Positions 8,007-16,447 of a DNA stretch of 64,000 nt are shown here, piece by piece. Positions within the stretch are counted from its first letter, which is position 1. Each line of letters starts with the position of its first letter. The notes under the pieces were generated by a model, which was not told where the DNA came from, searched no databases, and worked only from the letters and a program-made list of their open reading frames with translations. The translations under genes were made by a program, and so were the position numbers. This DNA comes from Pseudomonas sp. RIT409 (GTDB lineage: Bacteria > Pseudomonadota > Gammaproteobacteria > Pseudomonadales > Pseudomonadaceae), in the NCBI RefSeq assembly GCF_003052515.2, contig NZ_QARE02000012.1, forward strand, positions 62,001 to 126,000, read 5' to 3'.

Positions 8007-9338
8007 TTAAACGGGGCTCGAGCGCCCCGTCATCTCACGCGCCATCTCACTGGCGTAGCTGTCGGTCATGCCGGCGATAAAGTCGATGACACGCAGGAAC
8101 GAGGTGTGCAGGGGCCATCGGGGGTCCGGCGCGTTGTTTCCCAGTAGATCGAGGATGCGTCGGCTCTTGAACGAGGGGGTGTGCCCACCGTACTGCTCCA
8201 GTGCCGCTCCGCAGAACGCATTGAGCAGGATTTCCAGCGTGGTGTAGGCGCCGATCTCGTGGAGCGTCTTGCGCTTGTCCTGGAAGATTTTTTTGCGGGC
8301 CATGTCTTTTGCGCTGAGCACGCAACGCTTCGCGGGGCCCTCCATGTGCTCGACCAGGTCGCCCTGAAGCGTACCGGCGAGCAATGCGTCCTGCTGCTCC
8401 ACGAACGCCCGCGCGGCGGCGTTGGTCAGGTGCTCGATGGCCTTGCCACGCAAGATCGCCAGTTTGCGGCGACGCGAGTCATCCGGGCCGAGTTGCCGGT
8501 AGGTTTCGGGCAAGTCGTCGCCCACCAGGCCCAGCAGCAACGACTCGACTTCCGGGTAATTGAGCAGCTCCATTTCCAGGCCATCTTCGAGGTCGATCAA
8601 TGCATAGCAGATGTCGTCCGCAGCCTCCATGAGGTACACCAGCGGATGGCGCGCCCAGCGTTGGTCCTCGATCTGCGGCAGCCCTAATTTATGGGCGATC
8701 TGTTCGAGGATCGGCAGTTCGCTCTGGTAGCAGCCGAACTTGTGCTTTTTATAGCCCAGCGAGTCGGCGTGACGGGCGGTCCACGGGTACTTGAGGTACG
8801 TGCCAAGTGTGGCGTACGTCAGGCGGGTCCCTCCTTCGAACTGGTGATACTCCAGTTGCGTCAGCACACGAAAGCCTTGGGCATTGCCTTCGAAATTGAG
8901 GAAGTCGTTGCGCTCAACGTCGCTCATCGCATCCAGCCAGCCACGTCCTGCGGCTTGTTTGAACCAGTTGCGGATCGCATCTTCTCCCGAATGCCCGAAC
9001 GGCGGGTTGCCGATGTCATGGGCCAGGCAGGCCGATTGAACGACCATGCCCAGGTCACTCGGGTCGCACCACTCGGGCAACGCGCTGCGCAGGGTCTCAC
9101 CGACACGCATGCCCAATGAGCGGCCCACACAGCTCACTTCGAGAGAATGGGTCAGGCGTGTGTGGATGTGATCGTTACTGGTGACCGGGTGGACTTGCGT
9201 CTTGCGGCCCAGGCGACGGAACGCGCCGGAAAAGATAATGCGGTCGTGGTCTTTGTGAAACGGGCTGCGCCCCAGTTCTTCCGGGCTGTGCAGGGTTTTG
9301 CCGAGACGCTCGCGCGTGAGCAGGGTGTGCCAATCCAA
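8007..9338 (-). CDS. dgt: dGTP triphosphohydrolase-like HD-domain protein
   Basis: HD-superfamily dNTPase of the deoxyguanosinetriphosphate triphosphohydrolase-like type, which splits dNTPs into deoxynucleoside and tripolyphosphate. Metal ligands are visible as H64 in RLTHSLE and H107-D108 in CLAHDIGNPPFGHSG, with a further Asp in AADDICYAL. I place the start at a TTG (complement of 9336-9338): GGAG precedes it by 8 bases and the resulting MDWHTLLTRERLGK agrees with the N-terminus of relatives I recall. An in-frame ATG at 9398 would add 20 residues lacking family character. The gene ends with its own terminator, so it is probably monocistronic. Confidence 0.9.
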   Translation of the reverse strand: MDWHTLLTRERLGKTLHSPEELGRSPFHKDHDRIIFSGAFRRLGRKTQVHPVTSNDHIHTRLTHSLEVSCVGRSLGMRVGETLRSALPEWCDPSDLGMVVQSACLAHDIGNPPFGHSGEDAIRNWFKQAAGRGWLDAMSDVERNDFLNFEGNAQGFRVLTQLEYHQFEGGTRLTYATLGTYLKYPWTARHADSLGYKKHKFGCYQSELPILEQIAHKLGLPQIEDQRWARHPLVYLMEAADDICYALIDLEDGLEMELLNYPEVESLLLGLVGDDLPETYRQLGPDDSRRRKLAILRGKAIEHLTNAAARAFVEQQDALLAGTLQGDLVEHMEGPAKRCVLSAKDMARKKIFQDKRKTLHEIGAYTTLEILLNAFCGAALEQYGGHTPSFKSRRILDLLGNNAPDPRWPLHTSFLRVIDFIAGMTDSYASEMAREMTGRSSPV

Positions 9339-9422
9339 GGCCGGTACTCCAACGGGTGATGACCGGCCTAGCTTCCCGGTTCGTGTATCGGGCTGCAAGC
9401 AGAAGATGGCCTGGGTGGCGCG

Positions 9423-10586
9423 TCAAAAGCCTGCGGCGTCGACGTCAATCAACAGCAGACGCTGGCCATTGTCGAAAAACTGGCCTGCTGTCAGGCAATA
9501 CTGATTGCTCGTGGCGTCGCGGTAAGTGTTGGACAGGGTCAGTCGCCGCTCATGCCAGCCTTCAGCCAGTAGATGATAGAAGTAGGGCCGCCACGACCAG
9601 TTGTGGCCCAGATAGCGGGCGTCCGCCAGCCAGGCGCCTTGGCGCCATTCCAGGTTGGGCGTGAGTTGTGTTCCGTGGCGGTCGCATTGGTAGAACCGCA
9701 GCAGCCACGGGAACTCCTCGACGTTCGGTAAATCACTCAGTGGCGCGTTGCCTTCGGCCCAGCGCTGCAATCGTGTCATGAGTTGGCTGAGCTGCTTGCG
9801 CAGGTTCATCAAGCGCTCGCGCTCGACCACTTTTTCCATGACGTAGCGATCGCGCAACTGGGCAAATCGCTCGACGAACGCATCGGCGGCGAAAAAGTGC
9901 TGTTCGGCCTGGGCGAAGAGAAAGCCCTGCACGTACCGCGATCCGCACTCCAGCGCGAAATGCAATTCGGCTTCGGTTTCCACCCCTTCGGCGATGATCC
10001 AGCAACCGGTCTTCTCGGCCATCTGAGCCAAGGCTTTGACCACGTCACTGCTAGGACCGCCCCTCGCCGCCGCCTGAAACAGACGCATGTCCAACTTGAG
10101 AATATCTGGCTGCAAGGCCAACACCCGATCCAACTGGGAGTAACCCGCTCCGAAGTCATCGATGGCGATTCTGGCGCCGGCTTCTCGATAACGCGCGACC
10201 ACGTCGCTCAGGCGCTGGCTGTCGCCACCCAGTTCAGTGATCTCGAACACGATGCGATGAGCCGGGATGCCATGTCGCTTGAGTTGCAACAGGCTGGGCA
10301 GCGACTGCCCTGGGCGAAGGCGGCTGATCCAGCGAGGGGAAATGTTCAGGCTCAGGAACCAGTCGCTCGGCGCCTCGTGCAGACGGCTGAGCGCATCGTC
10401 TCGGATCAACCGATCCAGCCGACGCAGGTCGGCGGCGGGATGTTTGGGGTCGGCGAACAGCGGGCCGACTGACAGCAATCGGGCGTCTTCCTGGCGCAGG
10501 CGTCCCAAGGCCTCTATCCCTGCAATACGACCGGTGGCGGTATCGATGAACGGCTGAAAACAGGCTAGCGGTTGCCCATCGATCAC
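9423..10586 (-). CDS. EAL-domain cyclic-di-GMP phosphodiesterase
   Basis: The 387-residue protein begins directly with an EAL domain (about 5-250). The key residues look intact: E25 in IEALGRL, Asn in SLNISP, Glu in FEITELGGD, DDFGAGYSQ, Lys in ILKLD and AEGVETE, so hydrolysis of c-di-GMP to pGpG is likely. The remaining ~135 residues form a C-terminal region I do not recognise, with many aromatic residues. No membrane segment is visible, so it should be cytoplasmic. The start is GTG with AGGAGG four bases upstream. Downstream it runs towards the dgt gene in the same direction with an 84-bp gap. Confidence 0.88.
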   Translation of the reverse strand: MIDGQPLACFQPFIDTATGRIAGIEALGRLRQEDARLLSVGPLFADPKHPAADLRRLDRLIRDDALSRLHEAPSDWFLSLNISPRWISRLRPGQSLPSLLQLKRHGIPAHRIVFEITELGGDSQRLSDVVARYREAGARIAIDDFGAGYSQLDRVLALQPDILKLDMRLFQAAARGGPSSDVVKALAQMAEKTGCWIIAEGVETEAELHFALECGSRYVQGFLFAQAEQHFFAADAFVERFAQLRDRYVMEKVVERERLMNLRKQLSQLMTRLQRWAEGNAPLSDLPNVEEFPWLLRFYQCDRHGTQLTPNLEWRQGAWLADARYLGHNWSWRPYFYHLLAEGWHERRLTLSNTYRDATSNQYCLTAGQFFDNGQRLLLIDVDAAGF

Positions 10587-10624
10587 ATGGCCTCCTCAGA
10601 AAATATTGGCTTTGTTATTCAGGC

Positions 10625-10667
10625 AAAAAAACACGCCCCGACTCGACATGACCATCGAGGCGGGGCG
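10625..10667 (-). terminator. Rho-independent terminator of the YqjD/YqjE-like operon
   Basis: On the minus strand a hairpin with arms CGCCCCG/CGGGGCG (10634-10640 and 10661-10667) plus an inner 5-bp stem CTCGA/TCGAG closes an 8-base loop. It is followed two bases later by seven T residues (A-run at 10625-10631). It lies 40 bp after the last gene of the operon and 48 bp before the EAL gene. Confidence 0.9.
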
Positions 10668-10706
10668 GATGAAATTTATTTGCAAGAATGCAGCCAAATG
10701 GCCATC

Positions 10707-11048
10707 TCAGTGGCGACGGCCGGAGGTCTGCAGGATCAGCCGGATGATAGGCAGCACGCTGGCGCTGAATTTGATCAGCCGAGTCACACTTCCAGCCTGT
10801 TTGCTACGCGCTCGTTTTCCCGTGAGAAACCCGAGCAGCGAGACGAGACCCACTCCCCAGAGGGGACCGTGCTTGATACCCAGTGAACCGGGCAGGTCAT
10901 GCGCCATGCCACGCATCCGATGCAGGGGACGCATCAGCTGCGCAGACTCGTGACGTATCTCCTGACGATGCATTTCCATGCGCAGGCGGATCAGCGCCTT
11001 GCGCAACTCTCGACGGTTATGGGTTTGAGGCGAGTCGGGGTGGCTCAT
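10707..11048 (-). CDS. Small YqjK-position protein, function unknown
   Basis: 113 residues, strongly basic in the first half (RRELRKALIRLRMEMHRQEIRHE) with a hydrophobic stretch around HGPLWGVGLVSLLGFLTG and another near SASVLPIIRLIL. I recognise no family with confidence. Its position as the third gene after a DUF883 and a holin-like YqjE gene, overlapping the latter as ATGA, matches the YqjD-YqjE-YqjK arrangement of enterobacteria. It is probably membrane-associated and acts with those proteins in envelope stress. Confidence 0.7.
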   Translation of the reverse strand: MSHPDSPQTHNRRELRKALIRLRMEMHRQEIRHESAQLMRPLHRMRGMAHDLPGSLGIKHGPLWGVGLVSLLGFLTGKRARSKQAGSVTRLIKFSASVLPIIRLILQTSGRRH

Positions 11049-11431
11049 GGCATCAGTCGCTCACGATCATTGGCCAGTTCTTCCAAGGTGGAATGAAAGG
11101 GCGAGGATTCATCGAAGATCGCGGATCTCAGCCGCATCGCGCAGAACAGCGCTGCCAAGGTGTAGAACGCACACAGGCCGATGATGCCGCTGAGCCGGTA
11201 GGTGTCCCACACCAGAATCAACAGCAACGCGGACAGCCCGATGAGCAACAACAGTGCGAACACCAAAGCCAGGCCCGCGAACAGCAGGAGGCTGACCGTA
11301 CGAGCCTTTTGCTCCTGAAGCTCGATGCCGAAAAGCTCGATGTGGCTGTGCAGCAAACCGAGAAACGCGGCACCGAGACGGCGCGGCGAGGAGGATTGAT
11401 CCGGGGCGGATGGACCTGTTTCCACTGTCAT
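11045..11431 (-). CDS. YqjE-like phage-holin-family membrane protein
   Basis: 128 residues with two adjacent hydrophobic helices (LLLFAGLALVFALLLLIGL and LSGIIGLCAFYTLAALFCAM) joined by a short turn, and flanking charged regions. This is the Holin-X/YqjE family pattern. The name reflects similarity to holins, not lysis activity; in enterobacteria the gene lies beside yqjD, whose product binds ribosomes at the inner membrane. AAAGG precedes the start, and the gene sits 5 bp after the DUF883 gene. Confidence 0.8.
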   Translation of the reverse strand: MTVETGPSAPDQSSSPRRLGAAFLGLLHSHIELFGIELQEQKARTVSLLLFAGLALVFALLLLIGLSALLLILVWDTYRLSGIIGLCAFYTLAALFCAMRLRSAIFDESSPFHSTLEELANDRERLMP

Positions 11432-11436
11432 AGCCT

Positions 11437-11751
11437 TTAACGCCTTGTGGCCAGCAGACCCAGCAGGAAGCCTACGCCAGCGGCGATACCTACCGATTGC
11501 CAGGGATTGTTCTGAACGTATTCTTCGGTGGCGACGACCGCTTCCTTACTGCGCTCGCGCAGCGTGGCTTCGGCCAGTGCCAATGTTTCGCGAGCGCGCA
11601 GCAGACTCTCCTGAATCTGGTCCCGCAGCTCATCGGCCTGTTCTCCTGCCAGAGACGCCGTGTGCGCCAGTAGCTTTTCCGTGTCGGCAACCAGTGTCTG
11701 GAAGTCTGCCATCAAAATATCCTGGGCTTTCTCTGGTGTCGGGCGAGCCAT
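11437..11751 (-). CDS. DUF883 (ElaB/YqjD-like) C-tail-anchored protein
   Basis: 104 residues: a long amphipathic helical region (about 10-80) followed by VQNNPWQSVGIAAGVGFLLG near the C-terminus, the glycine-rich tail anchor typical of DUF883 proteins (ElaB/YqjD). In E. coli these bind inactive ribosomes at the inner membrane in stationary phase and respond to RpoS. GGAG lies 8 bases before the ATG. First gene of a three-gene operon ending in a strong terminator. Confidence 0.87.
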   Translation of the reverse strand: MARPTPEKAQDILMADFQTLVADTEKLLAHTASLAGEQADELRDQIQESLLRARETLALAEATLRERSKEAVVATEEYVQNNPWQSVGIAAGVGFLLGLLATRR

Positions 11752-12092
11752 GGTGTTCTCCGTTGAGGTGGCAATAATGGTTTTCGAGTATGGCCTATTT
11801 GCGAAGGTTCATTCCAATTGCCACATTGAGCGCCGGTACAGTTTTTGCTTTTCGGTGGTGCGCCAGTGAGGCGGCTTGCCCTAAAGGAGGGCGTGCGCAT
11901 CGGCGGGACCGCTGATAACTGGACAGCTAACTCAAAAAATCAACACTCATGCCCCTGTGGTCATCGTCCTTCTCCTAATGTGGTGCGCCGTTTCGGTACG
12001 TGCTGCATTTTCCTGCGCAAACTTGGTGCGTTTGAGCGGTGGGTTTCGGTGCTTGACGCAGGGCCGTCGTCATCTTGCAGGCCTGCCCCTCG
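11752..12092. other. 341-bp divergent intergenic region between the DUF883 and Amt genes
   Basis: I see no gene here. The left part holds a possible stress promoter for the DUF883 operon. I looked for the sigma-54 element TGGCAC-N5-TTGC expected for some ammonium transporter genes in the right part and did not find a convincing match. Confidence 0.5.
11783..11810 (-). promoter_or_regulatory. Possible AlgU-type (sigma-E-like) promoter of the DUF883 operon
   Basis: On the minus strand GAACCT (complement of 11805-11810) is followed after 17 bp by TCGAA (complement of 11783-11787), close to the AlgU pattern GAACTT-N16/17-TCTRA. It lies 32 bp before the ATG. Two positions deviate, so this is only a candidate. 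Confidence 0.3.
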
Positions 12093-13301
12093 ATGGAAAA
12101 TATGCAAAGTGCGGTAAATACCCTGGTTCACAGTTCCAACACCCTGTTCCTTCTGATCGGTGCCGTCATGGTTTTAGCCATGCACGCGGGTTTCGCCTTT
12201 TTGGAAGTCGGCACCGTTCGGCAGAAGAACCAGGTCAATGCCTTGTCGAAAATCCTCAGCGACTTCGCCGTATCGACCCTCGCTTATTTCTTTATGGGGT
12301 ACTGGGTGTCCTATGGCGTGAGCTTTCTGCAGCCAGCCAGTGCCCTGGCTGCCGATCATGGTTACGCCTTGGTGAAGTTTTTCTTTCTGCTGACGTTCGC
12401 TGCGGCGATCCCGGCCATCATCTCGGGGGGTATTGCCGAGCGCGCGAAATTCACTCCGCAACTCTGTGCGACGGTGCTGATCGTCGCCTTCGTCTACCCG
12501 TTTTTCGAAGGCGTGGTGTGGAACGGCAACTTCGGCATCCAGGCTTGGTTGTCGCGCAGCTTCGGCGCCGGTTTTCATGATTTCGCCGGGTCGGTCGTGG
12601 TGCATGCCGTAGGGGGCTGGCTGGCGTTGGCCGCGGTCACGCTGCTCGGGGCGCGTAACGGTCGATACCGCGACGGTAAGTTGATCGCTTATCCGCCGTC
12701 GAGCATACCCTTCCTGGCGCTGGGGTCGTGGATTCTCATCGTGGGTTGGTTTGGCTTCAACGTGATGAGTGCACAGACGCTGGCAGGCGTCAGCGGTCTG
12801 GTCGCCGTCAACTCGTTGATGGCGATGGTAGGGGGGACGGTCGCCGCCTTGCTGGTCGGGCGCAATGACCCCGGCTTTTTGCACAATGGCCCCCTGGCCG
12901 GACTGGTGGCCGTGTGCGCGGGCTCCGACCTGATGCATCCGGTCGGCGCGCTGATCACTGGCGCGGTCGCCGGCGCGTTGTTCGTCTGGTGTTTTACAGC
13001 GGCTCAGGTGCGTTGGAAAATCGACGACGTGCTGGGTGTCTGGCCGCTTCACGGCGTGTGCGGCGTCTGGGGTGGACTCGCCTGCGGCATCTTCGGCCAG
13101 GTCTCCCTCGGAGGCTTGGGTGGCGTCAGCCTGGTCAGCCAGATCATCGGCAGCCTGGCAGGGGTGTTCATCGCGCTTGCCGGTGGGTTTGGGGTCTATG
13201 GCCTGATCAAGCAGTGCCTGGGCCTGCGTTTGACGCAAGAGCAAGAGTTTTACGGCGCTGACCTGTCGATCCACATGATCGGGGCAGTCAGTCACGATTG
13301 A
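12093..13301 (+). CDS. amt: Amt-family ammonium transporter
   Basis: About 402 residues with some eleven hydrophobic segments and the Amt signature DFAGSVVVHAVGG. The two pore histidines are visible as VVHAVGG and LHGVCGVWGG. It would import ammonium across the inner membrane. Unlike the usual glnK-amtB pair there is no PII gene next to it, and unlike exported-leader AmtB there is no clear signal peptide. I use the ATG at 12093; an in-frame TTG at 12075 and ATG at 12102 are alternatives. A weak terminator follows. Confidence 0.92.
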   Translation: MENMQSAVNTLVHSSNTLFLLIGAVMVLAMHAGFAFLEVGTVRQKNQVNALSKILSDFAVSTLAYFFMGYWVSYGVSFLQPASALAADHGYALVKFFFLLTFAAAIPAIISGGIAERAKFTPQLCATVLIVAFVYPFFEGVVWNGNFGIQAWLSRSFGAGFHDFAGSVVVHAVGGWLALAAVTLLGARNGRYRDGKLIAYPPSSIPFLALGSWILIVGWFGFNVMSAQTLAGVSGLVAVNSLMAMVGGTVAALLVGRNDPGFLHNGPLAGLVAVCAGSDLMHPVGALITGAVAGALFVWCFTAAQVRWKIDDVLGVWPLHGVCGVWGGLACGIFGQVSLGGLGGVSLVSQIIGSLAGVFIALAGGFGVYGLIKQCLGLRLTQEQEFYGADLSIHMIGAVSHD

Positions 13302-13370
13302 GCCTGAGCTTCGTCCCAACGTAACGCTCGACCGAGCTGACCATTGGCTATGCTTGTCGGCAAAGCGAGT

Positions 13371-13410
13371 GGGCAGGGCAACAGCAGCCCTGCCTCTCGA
13401 CTTTCCTGAT
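13371..13410 (+). terminator. Probable terminator after the Amt gene
   Basis: The 8-bp perfect stem GGCAGGGC (13372-13379) and GCCCTGCC (13387-13394) encloses a 7-base loop. The following sequence TCTCGACTTTCC is only moderately T-rich, so termination may be partial. Confidence 0.55.
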
Positions 13411-13452
13411 TTGTCGTCGCCCTCATGGGCACGTCTGTTGTAGGAGAAGTCG

Positions 13453-14538
13453 ATGGAGCGAATCTATTCCCTTCAAGCGCTGAGGGGCGTGGCGGTGCTG
13501 GGGGTGGTGCTTTTCCACATGACCGCCGTCGAGGGCAAATATGCCGGCGGGGACGTTCTCCTCCCGCCCTGGCTGGATTTCTTCCAGTTGGGAGTGGACC
13601 TGTTCTTCATCATCAGTGGTTTCGTGATGGTGATTGTCAGCCGTGGGCGTTTTCAGAAGGTGGCCGAGTCCAAACGCTTTCTCTTCAACCGAGCTTCGAG
13701 AATCTACCCCACATACTGGCTTTATTTCTTTCTGACGTGGGTGGCGGTGTGGTTACAGCCGAGCCTGGTCAACAGCACGCATGGCTCGTCCAATCTGCTG
13801 ATGTCCTTTCTGTTGCTGCCCAACGACAAGGTGCTGCTGGTCATGGTGGCCTGGTCGCTGCTGTTCGAACTATGGTTCTACCTGGTGTTCACTGGCCTGA
13901 TGCTGTTTCGCGAACGATGGCTGCCGGTGTTTCTGGCGGCGTGGGCGTTGTCATTGATGAGCTTCAACAGCGTCGACACCTGGCAGGACTACAACGCCGC
14001 ATTGAAAATCGTTCTTCATCCCTACGCGCTGGAGTTCATTGTTGGCGTCGCGCTGGCGCTGCTTTTTTACAGTCGCCATTGCGCACGGATCACCACGCCG
14101 ATGATTTTCGGTGCACTCGCGGTAGCGCTAGTACCCGGGGTGGCGCTGATTGGGTATTACCGGCTGTTCGACGAGCAGGGCATGTTGCGCATGTGTGCAG
14201 TCGGCGCCGTGTTCGGCGTCCTGGTCCTGGGGCTGGCCCTGCTGGAGCGTCGCCGGCAGGTGAAGATGCCTTCGTCGTTGGTGGCGGTGGGAGACATGTC
14301 GTACACCCTCTACTTGTCGCACCTTTTGGTGCTGGGTGTCGTTGGCCGCTTCTGGCAGTTGTTCGGTGGTTGGCCGAACAGCCTGTTGGACAACGTGCTG
14401 TTCACCCTGGTCATGCTGATGGCGGTGCTGTGTTACGGCTGGGTGGGTTACCGCTGCTTCGAGAAGCCGCTGCTGGACCTTTCCAATGATTTTTCCCGAC
14501 GTCGCTTCCGGCTCGACGCTATTCCAGGGCGGGCCTAA
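13453..14538 (+). CDS. Acyltransferase 3 family membrane protein (OafA/ExoZ type)
   Basis: 361 residues, about ten membrane segments. It begins with IYSLQALRGVAVLGVVLFHM, carrying the R-x10-H signature of acyltransferase 3 proteins, then GVDLFFIISGFVM and RASRIYPTYW, all conserved in the family. Members transfer acetyl, succinyl or other acyl groups to surface polysaccharides or lipids. No glycan cluster is adjacent, so the acceptor is unknown. AGGAG lies 6 bases before the ATG. Confidence 0.92.
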   Translation: MERIYSLQALRGVAVLGVVLFHMTAVEGKYAGGDVLLPPWLDFFQLGVDLFFIISGFVMVIVSRGRFQKVAESKRFLFNRASRIYPTYWLYFFLTWVAVWLQPSLVNSTHGSSNLLMSFLLLPNDKVLLVMVAWSLLFELWFYLVFTGLMLFRERWLPVFLAAWALSLMSFNSVDTWQDYNAALKIVLHPYALEFIVGVALALLFYSRHCARITTPMIFGALAVALVPGVALIGYYRLFDEQGMLRMCAVGAVFGVLVLGLALLERRRQVKMPSSLVAVGDMSYTLYLSHLLVLGVVGRFWQLFGGWPNSLLDNVLFTLVMLMAVLCYGWVGYRCFEKPLLDLSNDFSRRRFRLDAIPGRA

Positions 14539-14582
14539 ACTGGCCGCAGTTCGTGAAATTCTCTGGAGGGAGGTTTTTCCTC

Positions 14583-14822
14583 ATGCCGCCGGAATGTCAG
14601 CTGTTCAGCACCGTGGGATGCCACCTCTGCGAGGTCGCCGAGGCGGAGCTCATGACGCTCGTCGAGCATGGCCTGATGGTGGAACTGGTCGATATCGCAG
14701 ACAGTGACGCCCTGACTGACGCTTACAGCCTGCGCATTCCAGTACTGCGCCGTGTGGACACCGGCGCCGAGCTGGACTGGCCGTTCGACACCGGTCAGGT
14801 GGTGATGTTCTTGAGGGACTGA
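14583..14822 (+). CDS. Glutaredoxin-like (DUF836) thiol protein
   Basis: 79 residues with a thioredoxin-like fold pattern: LFSTVGCHLCEVAE supplies a CxxC pair near residues 13-16, then VELVDIADSD and the cis-Pro region RIPVLR. Proteins of this small family are thought to act in thiol-disulphide exchange. GGAGGGAGG lies 7 bases upstream of the ATG. It follows the acyltransferase gene with a 44-bp gap and may be co-transcribed. Confidence 0.85.
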   Translation: MPPECQLFSTVGCHLCEVAEAELMTLVEHGLMVELVDIADSDALTDAYSLRIPVLRRVDTGAELDWPFDTGQVVMFLRD

Positions 14823-14849
14823 GCGCTCGAAGCGGTTCAGTCGCAGTCC

Positions 14850-15116
14850 TCAAAGGTATTGGGTGTCGACCACCATCGCCTTGGCGACGGCTTCTTTCTG
14901 GGCTTCGGTCATGCCGTCCCAGACATGCACCTTGGCGTAGTAGCCAAGCCCCGCGACGATGTACAGGCTCAGCGTGAAAATGATGAACACCGACATGAAG
15001 GTCCAGCGACCGACGTCATGTTCTTCACCCGAAAACGACTGCGAATAGTTGTCCTCGCTTTCGGCCGGCGTACCGGTGGACAGGCGTTTGATCCATTGAA
15101 ACAGTTGAACCAGCAT
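14850..15116 (-). CDS. Small single-pass membrane protein, function unknown
   Basis: 88 residues with one strong hydrophobic helix (WTFMSVFIIFTLSLYIVAGL) in the middle, an N-terminal region rich in acidic and polar residues and a C-terminal amphipathic stretch (MTEAQKEAVAKAM). GAGG precedes the ATG by 8 bases, which supports a real gene. I recognise no family beyond a conserved Pseudomonas protein. It converges on the glutaredoxin-like gene with a 27-bp gap. Confidence 0.75.
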   Translation of the reverse strand: MLVQLFQWIKRLSTGTPAESEDNYSQSFSGEEHDVGRWTFMSVFIIFTLSLYIVAGLGYYAKVHVWDGMTEAQKEAVAKAMVVDTQYL

Positions 15117-15519
15117 GGCGTAACCTCAAGTTTGCAAAACGAAATCTGTCGTGGGCCAAGAGCAACGGGTGCGTTCAGGGCCGACGCTACGGTTCGGCGG
15201 TCGCGCAGGGCGCGGGGTGCAAACGCTGAAAACGAAAAAAGCCCGTCGAGGACGGGCTTTCTTTTTATGGAATTCAGGTCTGGCAGGGCTTTCGGGTTCG
15301 ATCACGAAGATGTTCGTGGTCGTTCGGTTTCGCCCCTGCGTGCCGATTTAGCAACATTTTAGAACAAAGGAATGCCAGCGGCTACCGTCGTCATGTAGAT
15401 GTCAGACAACTGGTAGTGGATTGCGCTGCGACATAACGTCGCGTGCCAGCATGGCTCGCGCCTGACGGCCGCTTGAGGGGATAATGCTGTCTCTTCACGC
15501 CATGACCTCCGAGAGACCC
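15117..15519. other. 403-bp divergent intergenic region containing an unassigned terminator
   Basis: The genes on both sides point away from this region, yet it contains a strong intrinsic terminator at 15238-15266. I see no protein-coding frame with a ribosome site. An unannotated small RNA on either strand would explain the terminator. Confidence 0.5.
15238..15266. terminator. Strong bidirectional intrinsic terminator in a divergent region
   Basis: A perfect 10-bp stem AAAGCCCGTC (15238-15247) and GACGGGCTTT (15251-15260) closes a 3-base GAG loop. The plus strand continues CTTTTT and the minus strand has TTTTTT across the stem end, so it should work in both directions. Confidence 0.85.
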
Positions 15520-16413
15520 ATGTCCGATTCTGCATTCCTACCCGCCACCAGCCAGGCCAGCACCCTGTATCTGCCGCCAGGCCCCTGGCTGACGGTGCTC
15601 GACTGCCTGTGCGCGCGCTTTAGTGCGATCAGCCGAGAGCAATGGGTGGACCGCTTCCTAAGGGGGCGTGTGCTCGACGGCCAGGGCCAGCCCGTCGCGC
15701 TGGATCTGCCGTACCGTGAAGGGCTGCGCATCCACTATTTCCGCGAAGTACCCAACGAGACGCCGATCCCGGTCCAGGAGCAGATCCTTTACGCCGATGA
15801 ACACCTGGTCGTCGCGGACAAACCGCATTTTCTGCCGGTCACCCCGTCCGGCGAATACGTGGAGCAAACGTTGTTGCGGCGCTTGATTCGCACACTCGAC
15901 AATCCGCACCTGGTACCGCTGCACCGTATCGACCGCCACACGGCTGGGCTGGTGCTGTTCTCGGCCAACCAGGGCAGTCGTTCGGCCTATCAGGCGTTGT
16001 TCCCGACGCGACGCATCGAAAAACGTTACGAAGCCATTGCGCGTGCGCTGCCAGCACTGGCGTTTCCCCGCGTCCATAAAAGCCGATTGGTGGATGGCGA
16101 ACCTTTTTTTCGCATGACGGAAGGGGACGGGCCCAGCAACACCGAAACCCGGATAGAGGTCTGTGAGCGCCACGGCGAACTGTGCCGTTACGGATTATTT
16201 CCGGTGACGGGCAAGAAGCATCAATTGCGCGTGCACATGGCGGCGCTGGGCGCACCGATCTGCAATGACCCGTTTTACCCCGAGGTCGTGAAAGACGCTG
16301 TCGACGACTATGACAAGCCGCTGAAGCTGCTGGCGCAAGGGCTGCGCTTTACGGATCCGGTCACCGGCCAGGCGCGGGCTTTCGAAAGCCGCATCGCATT
16401 GGCTTGGTCTTGA
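15520..16413 (+). CDS. RluA-family pseudouridine synthase
   Basis: About 297 residues with the RluA-type catalytic motif HRIDRHTAGLVLFS (catalytic Asp in RIDR) near residue 140 and the later YGLFPVTGKKHQLRVHM that closes the active site. The protein should isomerise uridine to pseudouridine in rRNA or tRNA; the target position cannot be told. I chose the ATG at 15520 (GAGAG upstream, matching relatives that begin MSDS); ATGs at 15484 (behind GAGGGG) and 15502 are in frame and possible. Confidence 0.9.
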   Translation: MSDSAFLPATSQASTLYLPPGPWLTVLDCLCARFSAISREQWVDRFLRGRVLDGQGQPVALDLPYREGLRIHYFREVPNETPIPVQEQILYADEHLVVADKPHFLPVTPSGEYVEQTLLRRLIRTLDNPHLVPLHRIDRHTAGLVLFSANQGSRSAYQALFPTRRIEKRYEAIARALPALAFPRVHKSRLVDGEPFFRMTEGDGPSNTETRIEVCERHGELCRYGLFPVTGKKHQLRVHMAALGAPICNDPFYPEVVKDAVDDYDKPLKLLAQGLRFTDPVTGQARAFESRIALAWS

Positions 16414-16447
16414 GGGTGCCGACTGGACACACGCTGGCCAAGACTTT

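Noticed and set aside
11045..11431. Holin-like gene as a sign of a prophage
   Set aside because: It belongs to the YqjE family and sits in a YqjD-like operon; no other phage gene is present.
15290..15320. GGTTCGATC resembling a tRNA T-loop near 15298
   Set aside because: The flanking bases do not form a T-stem, and no acceptor, D or anticodon arms can be drawn.
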